DNA from: Amorphophallus konjac
Lineage: Eukaryota > Streptophyta > Magnoliopsida > Alismatales > Araceae
Assembly: GCA_022559845.1 (NCBI GenBank)
Contig: CM040118.1
Coordinates: 445,344,053 to 445,408,052, forward strand
DNA: 64,000 bases
Direction of reading: 5' to 3'
Shown: in pieces, positions 56,094-64,000 of the stretch
How the letters are laid out: every line of letters starts with the position of its first letter
How positions within the stretch are numbered: the first letter of the stretch is position 1
The notes under the pieces: model-generated
What the model was told of the DNA's origin: nothing
The model's input: only the letters and a program-made list of their open reading frames with translations
The model's database searches: none
Position numbers and translations under genes: made by a program

Positions 56094-56770
56094 TTAGGGG
56101 TAATATTTCTTAAGGTACAGACCATTCCAAGGATGAGTTAGCTCTTGTCCTTCAGCATTAATCAGTTTATAAGCATTGCCAGGATAAACATCTTTTATAA
56201 CAAACGGTCCTTCCCAGTTTGGTTGGAGTTTTGAGCGAGGTCCACCCGGTTTTACAAAAATTCTCTTGATTACCATCTCACCGATTTTGAATTTTCTCTC
56301 AATTACCTTCTTTTGATAAAAACGTGACAGCCTGTTTTGATAAACGCGCGCATGCTCAGCGGCGACCAGACGCTTCTCATCTAGGAGTTCTAACTGGGCA
56401 AGGAGTGAATCGCGACACTCATCAATAGGGAGTTCCTTGTCCAATTGTACTCGCAAAGATGGAATGAGAGTCTCATAAGGGACTACCACCTCCATTCCAT
56501 AAGTAAGGGCAAAAGGGGTTTGCCCAGTAGGGATACGAATGGAAGTGCGATAGGCCCAGAGAGCTTCGACTAGCTTGTCTGGCCAATCCGAAAATTTATT
56601 AGCCTCACACGTCTTCTTAACAATCTTGATCAAAGTTTTATTAGTTGCCTCTGCTTGGCCATTGCCCTGCGGATAATAGGGAGAAGAATGATGCAATGCA
56701 ATGTTATACCTGTTGCAGAGATCCTTGAGCTCTTGAGAGATAAATTGAGGTCCATTGTCGGTGACGATGG
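56094..56770 (-). pseudogene. Integrase of element B, 3' part
   Basis: From IVTDNGPQF (near 56760) through NGQAEATNKT, WAYRTSIRIPTGQTPFAL and PGGPRSKLQPNWEGPFVI to the stop at 56094. It is intact and closely related to element A's integrase. Upstream sequence is not integrase but the C LTR, which starts at 56771, exactly where similarity ends. The catalytic N-terminal half should continue after element C, outside the window. Confidence 0.88.
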
Positions 56771-58832
56771 TGTAGATTCTAAGAAATCCACTTAGAACAA
56801 TTAAAAGAGAAAAAGAAAAAATGAATAGAAGAAGAATGGGAAAAGAGGGAGAAAAGGGGAGCATGCGAGGATGCTAAGGGGAATGTGATCGCCAGAGACG
56901 CGAGGGCCTCAAAGGATATAACAAATAATCAATGGAGGGATCGCGATATAAATACCTTAAATGTGGGGGAGATTGTGAGTGCACCTTCTCTTTCTATCGG
57001 CCGGCCGATGAAGAGAGTTTTCCTTGATTGATTACCCTTGCAAAATTAACAAACACCAATAAACAAACATGGATTAGAAACCAAGATGTGTAGCATCAAA
57101 TCCAAATGTAAATATGGACATAGAAAGCATGGATATGAACACACCTTATTGGTGTTTGGCCTTTAAACCCCTATGCAAAAGGGTATGGGAGATATGATGA
57201 ATGATATACAAATAGGGAGGTGTGCAAGTGTTGCACTAAGGAGATCTCAACATGGTGATAAAAAGAAATAAAAGGAAGAGATGGAATAATGATGCATGCA
57301 ATTAACTAAAGAAAAATAAGAGATAGGAGGGGGAAAGCTTAGTGGTTTCTCCAATTGGCTTCAAGATCTTCAATAGAGGAAGAAGAGGATGTAGAATTCC
57401 ATGGATGTAGAGGCTCCAAATCTTCAATAGAGGAAGAAGAACTCTGTGGATGTAGAGGTTTCAAATCTTCAATAGAGGAAGAAGAACTCCGTGGATGAAG
57501 CTTTTAGGTGCATGGGAGTCTTCCTCCTTGAGCCTTTGGTCCGGCAGCACCTCCCCTTGAATTGATCTTGATCTCTTAACACAAGGGAGAGAGGAGTCCT
57601 ATTTATAGGGTTGAAATTCGAAATTAATTCCAAGGAAAATTAGGAAAACATGTTTTAGTGGGATTTGGAATGAGATAAACATTAGGCAAGTGTCCCTTCA
57701 ACCTTGGAAAGTCATAGGAACCCTTTCCTAAGTGGAAAAAGAGATTAAATGAGGAAAGGAAGTGAAATTCGGAATTAAATCAAGAGAAAATAAGAAAACA
57801 TGTTTTAGTTAGAATTTGGAAGAGATAAACATTAGGCAAGTGTCCCTTCAACCTTGGAAAGTCATAGGAACCCTTTCCCAAGTGGAAAAAGAGATTAAAT
57901 GAGGAAAGGAAGTGAAATTCGGAATTAAATCCAAGAGAAAATAAGAGAATATGTTTTAGTTGAAATTTGGAAGAGATAAACATTAGGTAAGTGTCCCTTC
58001 AACCTTGGAAAGTCATAGGAACCCTTTCCCAAGTGGAAAAAGAGATTAAATGAGGAAAGGAAGTGAAATTCGGAATTAAATCCAAGAGAAAATAAGAAAA
58101 CATGTTTTAGTTGGATGTGGAAGAGATAAACCTTAGGCAAGTGTCCCTTCAACCTTGGAAAGTCATAGGAACCCTTTCCCAAGTGGAAAAGGAGGTTAAA
58201 TGAGGAAAGAAGGTGAAATTCGGAATTAAATCAAGAGAAAATAAGAAAACATGTTTTAGTTGGAATTTGGAAGAGATAAGCATTAGGCAAGTGTCCCTTC
58301 AACCTTGGAAAGTCATAGGAACCCTTTCCCAAGTGGAAAAGGAGGTTAAATGAGGAAAGAAGAGAAATTCGGAATTAATTCCATAAAAAATTAGAAAACT
58401 TAGTTTTGGTAGGATGGAAAGGGGGATCCTTCCTCCAAGTGTCCTTTCAATATTAGGAAGCCATAGGAACTCTTTCCCAAGTGAAAAATGAGTGTAAGTG
58501 AGGAAAGGAAGGGGTGCTTCTGGAGTTCGGAATTGAACAAGAATTGACGACCGAACAGACGGTCGCTAATTAAAGAAATGACGCCCCCTGACGGGGCGTT
58601 ACTTAAATGACGCCCGGGTCCCTTCCCCCATTTGATTTAAGGCCCGAAAAAATGGAGAAATGGCTCAGAAAAAATTGGAGAAAAATGGAAAAACATGTGG
58701 AAAGCTTGGGGAAGTTGGATATTCAATAAAAAGGAGGAAAATCACTCAAATAAGTCGATTTGAGGGTCAAATGGGGCATCACAGTGCGATAGGAGATATG
58801 CTCAAAATGATGTCAATTTTAGTGTGTCTACA
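56771..58832 (-). repeat. Element C 3' LTR with internal tandem repeats
   Basis: 2062 bp. Homologous to the B LTR at both ends, but with an added 150-bp repeat array (57605-58430). A smaller array of about 45 bp (57370-57505: AATCTTCAATAGAGGAAGAA) lies in R/U5. The TATA box (minus strand TATAAATA, 57600-57607) sits at the left edge of the 150-bp array, so the array is in U3. Two or three B-type palindromes (58547-58615) lie near the right end. Confidence 0.8.
57605..58430. repeat. 150-bp tandem repeat in U3 of C LTR
   Basis: About five units. The landmark ATTAGGCAAGTGTCCCTTCA recurs at 57681, 57831, 57982, 58132 and 58282 (spacing 150-151), with a degenerate sixth near 58430. Absent from the B LTR. 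Confidence 0.92.
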
Positions 58833-58846
58833 GCTGCCCCGCCTTG
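58833..58846 (-). promoter_or_regulatory. Polypurine tract of element C
   Basis: GCTGCCCCGCCTTG against the LTR end, identical to the element B block at 34845. Confidence 0.65.
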
Positions 58847-61626
58847 GCATCTGCTTTGCAAGGGAGTGACACGGAATGAAATAGAATAGAATGAAGTGAA
58901 GCAACATGGAATGGAATGGAATGGAATGGAATGAAGTGAGAGCGAACTGAAAAGTAGATGCCAAGGTGTGATGAGACACGCAATCAACATCACTTGATGA
59001 GAATGAAATCAAAAGCTCGAGATGAAGTAAATCTCAAGAAATCCAACGAAATCAACAATGTTTGGATAAAAGGGGAGATGTGCACGCGGTGCACGAAGGA
59101 GATAAAATAAAATGATCAACTTCCAGCGCGGTGGAAGTACCCCAGGTCACAAACCTGTAGATTTCACCATTGGGGAGCGGTTACCAGCCAATGTGGACGT
59201 GCTGCAGCCAAGGTGGATCAAGGGGAATGATTGAAAAAATAAGATGATAAAAATCCAAACAAGGAGTTCTCGAGAAAAGACCCAAAACAGCGATAAAACG
59301 AACTGAGGATCCAATTCGGCAATGAAAATCTCATATCGAGAAAGATTAAGATCAATTCAACTCTCAATATCAGCTTATCAGAATGATTTTCCAACGTTAA
59401 TTCAAAGTCCTACATGAATGCATGCTGGGCTAAAGGGAAAATAACAAATGAAAATATAATATAATCAAAGATAATATTGTTAAACTGCCCAGACTGGGTC
59501 AAGAAACCAATTCTGCGAGCTGATACTAAGCCGAAGCCCGTTTATCCACGCACCAACTCGTAAAAAGGGAACCATCGTCCCCAGTCTTGGACGGCTCAAC
59601 GGTCTATCCGTGTGACTAAGACTTCTCTGGAATCATCATTGTTTTTGATGAAGGGGAACTCAAATCCCAGATTTACCAAAGCCACAAGGTCCTTGATATA
59701 ATCTAGTAACATATGTAACATATAGTAGAATGCATACAGGGAGATGGTGATATCAATAAACATGGGAACTGAGAAATGAGCTGCAAGCACCGTGGGACTT
59801 TGATGATGATGCCCAGTCGGCGGGACCAAGAGCTTCTTATCTTGCGCTCAAAAATTCATTAGCCAAGATATAAAAGATAACAAACAATGAAGAAGGCATT
59901 TAAGCATAGCAATCATCAAAGCATCAATTATAGCATGTATATGGCATGAATAGCATAAGTCAAATCATAGCATTGTTTGTTGTTTTATCATGAGGAGATA
60001 ATCTGGCTAATCAAGATTTGGAGATGAATGATCAAGATCTGATATAATGCCCATCGGCGGAGTGATCAGATGAAATTAGCAGAAGTTGATTAAAAAAGAT
60101 TTGGAGATGAATAATCATGAGATATGATAATCAGAATGATATAGGGAGATGATAATCAAAAAAAAAAATGCCCCTGGTGGTATGTCATGAAAATATCGAG
60201 AAAGAATCAATAGATTGATAGCAATAAGTAGAGAGAGGACCCATCCCGTGCTTTTGGTCTCTACAAAGCTGTTCCTGCAAAACACCATCAGAAAATACAA
60301 TGTAAATTTTTGGATTTTAGAAATATGTAAATTTTTATGAGTTTTGAAAAATATATGAATTTTTATGTGGATTTTGAAAATATTTTGATTTTTTATGAAT
60401 TTTTGAAAATATTCAATTTTTGTTAGATTTTGATCAGGAAATATTCAATTTTTGTTTGATTTTGGCTTAGACATTGTTAATGCAGCATCAAAGGGTATTT
60501 TGAACCACTGGCTAGGGGTCCTTGTTCCTTCCCTTTTCGCTAAAAACTGCCCAAAGCTGGACGTGCATTGAAAGTGGCATCCTATAACCGACCGTCTTTG
60601 ATCAACGGTGCCCCTACCAAGGCCATACCCGAGAAACATTCGGTCTTGGAGGGAGAAGAGAAGAATAATTGAGGATAAACTTTGTGCAGGATGGGAGATA
60701 TCGGGACTTGAATTCCTTCTAAGGTGTTCCCTTCAAAGAGGTAGTCTGTTGTGCCGGGGCTTTGTGCCTTTAATTTTTAGACCCTCGACATGCATACGAC
60801 CAGGGTTTTCCCTACGGGGACTTTGCCACTCTTGTCATGTCATAATTCATACTTTTGCTTTTATCGAAATTTTGACTTGATTTTCATAATAGCCCTTTTG
60901 GCGAAATGTATATCATGAAAACTCATTTAATTTGGGTCAAGACTGCCCCTATTTGAGACTCCACTCGTATTGGGGATTACCAAGGTTGGTGATCTCATCC
61001 GTCAACCTCTTGCCCCTGCATGCGGCCGAGTAAAGAAGAGAAAAGACTTCCAGATATACTCATGGCATGGCCAAAGTAGCAACGGTGTTTTAACCAAGGA
61101 GCCGGCTAAGGACGCCGTGAAGTGTGTGGAATGCCCAGCTAAGGGTTGCTCTTAACAAGCGGGGAGAGAATGTTGAATTCCCAGTGCGGGTTTTTGTTAA
61201 CCAGAGGTGCTGCAAAAAAACAAACCTAAAGGACTCTTTTGAGAATGATTTCAATTAAACAAAAGCTTAAGATAAAGGTTTAAAACACCACTCTTAATCT
61301 CGTTAAGAAGCACTTGATTTTGAAAATCATGCGTGAAGTAATGAGAAAATGATATCATTAAAATGCGTACTTACGCCAATATGTTACCTTGCAACCTTTG
61401 TAGAAGCAGCTGTCAGAGGCGAGGTTGATCATCATGGGATTTGTCCTCTTTGGCAGTCAAAAGGATTGGAAGCAAAGGATTTTGGGAGTGGCTTAACAAG
61501 AATGAGTGGTGCTCAAACCAGACTCAGACGAATAAGGAGAAAAGGAAAAGAGGCGAGGGCTAGAACTCCCTCACTAAGGCGCGGAGACCCTGATCACATG
61601 GAACAATCTACAGAAGAAGCGGAAAA
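58847..61626. other. Element C non-coding zone
   Basis: No gene. It holds GGAAT microsatellite (about 58906-58934), homology to the A/B 3' zone, AT-rich 59700-60300, T-rich array 60300-60475, and the conserved spacer (60480-61170). From 61170 to 61626 I see nothing recognisable; integrase should begin near here by comparison with A and B but is missing. Confidence 0.6.
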
Positions 61627-63948
61627 TCAAGAAGAGGGGTGAGGACTAAAGCCTCGGAAGCAATGGGAGAAAGGGCAGATGCCCAAGGCAGTGGATGTGG
61701 AAGAAGTTGGGTCATACCCAGAATTAGGAGGAATCAGAAGAAGAAATTGATAGATGGAAAGAGGTGGATCCGGAGGGTCCGGAGGCAGAGGAGGAGAATC
61801 ATGATAGGAGGAATCCGGAGGCTCCGGAGGCTCCGGAGGAATATTGAAAGAAGGGATGCGATGCCCTGGGGAGAAATAGGGAAAAAGATGATGGAAAAGG
61901 AAGAAGAAAATGAAGGATGTGATGTCCCGGAGGAGTAGAAAGATGAATCGGAAGAAAGATGGAGGGTCCGGAGGTTCCGGGGGAATGAAATCAGGAGGGT
62001 CACGATGCCCTGGAAGATGATAGAGAGAATAAGACGGAGAATTCGGAGGTTCCAGAGGAAGCAAATGGAAAGGGGCACGATGCCTGGGGAAAAGATGGAG
62101 ACAATCAGGTGGAGGATCCGGAGGTTCCGGAGGAAGAATATAGAAAGGGGCGCGATACCCAAGAGAGAGGAATGAAGGAGGATCAGGAGGAAAATCCAGA
62201 GGTTTCGAAGGTAGCAAATGAGAAGGGGCGCGATGCCCAAGGGGAAAATCTGGAGGTTTCGGAGGAGGAAGGTGGAAAGGGGCGCGATGCCCGAGAGAAA
62301 GGTCCGGAGGTTCCAGAGGAGGAGAATGGAAAGGGGCGCGATGCCCGAGGGGAAAGTCCGGAGGTTCCGGAGGAAGAAGATGAAAAGGGGCGCGATGCCC
62401 GAGGGGAAAGTCCGGAGGTTTCGGAGGAGGAAAGTGGAAAGGGGCGCGATGCCCGAGAGAAAGGTCCGGAGGTTCCGGAGGAGGAGAATGGAAAGGGGCG
62501 CGATGCCCGAGGGGAAAGTCCGGAGGTTCCGGAGGAGGAAAGTGGAAAGGGGCGCGATGCCCGAGAGAAAGGTCCGGAGGTTCCGGAGGAGGAGAATGGA
62601 AAGGGGCGCGATGCCCGAGGGGAAAGTCCGGAGGTTCCGGAGGAAGAAGATGAAAAGGGGCGCGATGCCCGAGGGGAAAGTCTGGAGGTTCCGGAGGAGG
62701 AAAGTGGAAAGGGGCGCGATGCCCGAGAGAAAGGTCCGGAGGTTCCGGAGGAGGAGAATGGAAAGGGGCGCGATGCCCGAGGGGGAAGTCCGGAGGTTCC
62801 GGAGAAATAGAATCAGAAAGGGCGAGATGCCCAAAGAGGAGGGATAAAATTCCTGGAGGTTCCAGGGAGATAGCAGGAAAAGGGACGCGATGCCCCAGGG
62901 ATAGTGGATAAAAAGATGAAGATGAATAAGATGGGAAGTGCGTAATATCCGGAGGTGCCGGAAGGCGGGGAAGATACGGGTTTGGAAACCCGGGAAGCAG
63001 GAGGTGCAAATGCATGCAATGGGATGGATGCGATGAATGCAATGAATGCGCGAATGCAATGAGATGCAAAGAATATGGAGAATATGAAGGGCGAGAGGAC
63101 GAGATCCTCCTCCTAACCCTGGGAATGGCCCATGGAAAAGATGTGATAGACAAGAAGGTGGATGAAATAGCGGAAGGCCTTTCGGTACCAAGATAACTGC
63201 CCCTCCACGGCAGTGAAAGAATACAGCCAAATGGCCTAATGGATGAAATACAAGCCCATGACGAAGCTTCAATAGTAAATGATAACTCCCTTGGAGGGTG
63301 AAAAGTAATGGTGTGAGGGAGTTGGAAAGTAGGGCTCAGAAGCATCATGTTGCCCGGGGGTTCAAGATTTGGAAGTTGGAACAGAGGGTGCCCTGCCCGG
63401 CCCTTACACAGCATCAGTGCTTGGCATGACAGTGACTTGGCCTCTTCAATCATGCCTGGCACAATAACCCGGATTGGCATCCGGCAAATGAACTCTTGCA
63501 TTTTGAATAGCGCGGCCATGGCCAAATTCTTCTTTCGCAGCTCTTGATCATCCTCGGCACAAGTGTTTGTAGAAGCACTCCCCTTCCGAGTAGTAGAGGG
63601 AGGTGAAGCAGAGGCGGAAGGCTCCATGAATGGTGGGGGCGTAATGAAAGGCGTTGGAGAAAGGATAAGTGGAGGCGGAGGTATAAACACGTCGAGTTTC
63701 TCCCTTTGCTCGGAAGCAGTTGGGATTGGCTCGAGTGCAAAAAAGGGTGAATCCTGCTCAGGATTAGCCACGGGTAAAGGTGAAGGGTTATGTGGTGGAA
63801 TAGGTGTTATAGGCATAGTGGAGGGTTTTGAGGTTAAAGGGGTAATGGAGGGTTGAAGTGGTGGGATGTTAATTGGGGAAGGTTTAATGGTGGGTTCAAT
63901 GGAGGCCGATGGTGTGAAGGTTAATGGTTTAATGGGTGGAGGTGTCAT
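61627..63948 (-). CDS. Proline-rich repeat ORF of element C (773 aa, function unknown)
   Basis: Unbroken minus-strand frame. N-terminal 110 residues are Pro/Thr/Ser-rich ([15 protein letters not shown]), then a short mixed region (about 120-280) with no motif I recognise, then a repeat domain of 18-residue units ([18 protein letters not shown]) and a Pro/Ser-rich end. I see no CCHC knuckle, retropepsin or RT motif. By position it could be a deleted gag-linker region or a Tat extra ORF. Because the 54-bp unit is a multiple of three, other frames are also open, so the openness itself is weak evidence of coding; the start at 63948 is arbitrary and the frame may extend past the window. Confidence 0.4.
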   Translation of the reverse strand: MTPPPIKPLTFTPSASIEPTIKPSPINIPPLQPSITPLTSKPSTMPITPIPPHNPSPLPVANPEQDSPFFALEPIPTASEQREKLDVFIPPPPLILSPTPFITPPPFMEPSASASPPSTTRKGSASTNTCAEDDQELRKKNLAMAALFKMQEFICRMPIRVIVPGMIEEAKSLSCQALMLCKGRAGHPLFQLPNLEPPGNMMLLSPTFQLPHTITFHPPRELSFTIEASSWACISSIRPFGCILSLPWRGSYLGTERPSAISSTFLSITSFPWAIPRVRRRISSSRPSYSPYSLHLIAFAHSLHSSHPSHCMHLHLLLPGFPNPYLPRLPAPPDITHFPSYSSSSFYPLSLGHRVPFPAISLEPPGILSLLFGHLALSDSISPEPPDFPLGHRAPFHSPPPEPPDLSLGHRAPFHFPPPEPPDFPLGHRAPFHLLPPEPPDFPLGHRAPFHSPPPEPPDLSLGHRAPFHFPPPEPPDFPLGHRAPFHSPPPEPPDLSLGHRAPFHFPPPKPPDFPLGHRAPFHLLPPEPPDFPLGHRAPFHSPPLEPPDLSLGHRAPFHLPPPKPPDFPLGHRAPSHLLPSKPLDFPPDPPSFLSLGYRAPFYILPPEPPDPPPDCLHLFPRHRAPFHLLPLEPPNSPSYSLYHLPGHRDPPDFIPPEPPDPPSFFRFIFLLLRDITSFIFFFLFHHLFPYFSPGHRIPSFNIPPEPPEPPDSSYHDSPPLPPDPPDPPLSIYQFLLLIPPNSGYDPTSSTSTALGICPFSHCFRGFSPHPSS
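61735..62960. repeat. 54-bp minisatellite (GGGGCGCGATGCCCGAG... unit)
   Basis: The regular core 62215-62810 has about eleven 54-bp units alternating in two or three types (GAGGGGAAAGT versus GAGAGAAAGGT); degenerate units extend to both sides. Higher-order alternation suggests duplication of pairs of units. Confidence 0.9.
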
Positions 63949-64000
63949 TGGTGGAGGTTTGATGGAAGGTTCAGGGGAGGGTGATGATATGAAGGTTGAT

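Larger units (their letters stand above)
33492..64000 (-). mobile_element. Element B: Tat-lineage element inserted in A's LTR (partial)
   Basis: Left (3') LTR 33492-34844, PPT at 34845, a non-coding zone, PMD2 and PMD1 on the plus strand, a spacer, then integrase (56770 down to 56094) on the minus strand. Its remaining pol, gag and 5' LTR should follow element C outside the window. Predicted TSD copy: CATTG (33487-33491). The segment is interrupted by the Sirevirus (42049-54517) and element C (56771 onward). B is clearly a different subfamily from A: its palindromes have different arms and its gene order is swapped. Confidence 0.8.
56771..64000 (-). mobile_element. Element C: Tat-type element inserted in B's integrase (partial)
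   Basis: LTR 56771-58832 starts TGTAGATTC and ends GTGTCTACA, followed by a PPT-like block. The internal region begins with the 3' zone homologous to A and B (58833-60000), then the T-rich array and conserved spacer (60300-61170), and then passes into a proline-rich ORF. No PMD genes and no integrase are seen where A and B have them. The left TSD copy would be GATGG (56766-56770). The right part is outside. Confidence 0.78.

Noticed and set aside
62109..62810. Plus-strand Glu-rich and Arg-rich ORFs over the 54-bp repeat
   Set aside because: They are open only because the unit is a multiple of three without stops; no start context or conserved domain.

Overview
This window is plant nuclear heterochromatin made almost entirely of nested LTR retrotransposons. 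I see no ordinary single-copy host gene, rRNA or tRNA gene. The evidence for a plant is a Tat-lineage Ty3/gypsy pol with an extra archaeal-type RNase H, a SIRE-type (Sirevirus) Ty1/copia element, iMet primer-binding sites, and genes of the plant mobile domain (PMD) superfamily. The species cannot be named from sequence alone.

Layout. Element A, a giant Tat element on the minus strand, fills 1 to 33491; its left LTR lies just outside the window. From its 3' end leftmost, it holds a 3' non-coding zone, two plus-strand PMD-type genes (PMD1 exon 1 at 1187-1426 and exons 2-7 at 10457-12757; PMD2 at 13467-14908), a spacer, pol (16678-22944), gag (to 31307), a leader, a PBS (32554-32571) and the start of its right LTR (32581-33491). 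Two gag-only LTR elements are nested in it: TR-GAG1 (1658-9859, TSD TAAAT) in PMD1 intron 1, and TR-GAG2 (23822-30573, TSD GAAAC/GACAC) in gag. Element B, a second Tat subfamily, is inserted in A's right LTR at 33492. It carries the same two genes in swapped order (PMD2 at 36320-37753; PMD1 at 38405-42048 plus 54523-54601). B is split by a Sirevirus (42049-54517, TSD CCCAT) in the last PMD1 exon and by element C, a third Tat-type copy, whose LTR starts at 56771 inside B's integrase. C runs off the right edge, lacks the PMD genes and integrase at the expected place, and carries a proline-rich ORF built on a 54-bp repeat.

Most interesting: (1) two Tat subfamilies carry a two-gene PMD cassette antisense to pol, with conserved phase-0 introns that the antisense orientation would protect during retrotransposition. 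(2) The non-coding parts of A are studded with about 40 short imperfect palindromes of fixed geometry (6-bp arm, about 7-nt spacer, 6-bp arm; ACGGTC...GACCGT). B and C carry the same geometry with different arms (ACGCCC/ACGACC...GGGCGT/GGTCGT). Element-specific motif arrays together with an element-encoded chromatin-type protein resemble, in layout only, the VANC anti-silencing system of VANDAL DNA transposons. I propose this as the candidate undescribed system; it is inference.

Most coding regions are decayed. In A's gag nearly all premature stops are TAG, and PMD1 is TAG-rich, as expected from CAG-to-TAG change at methylated CHG sites.
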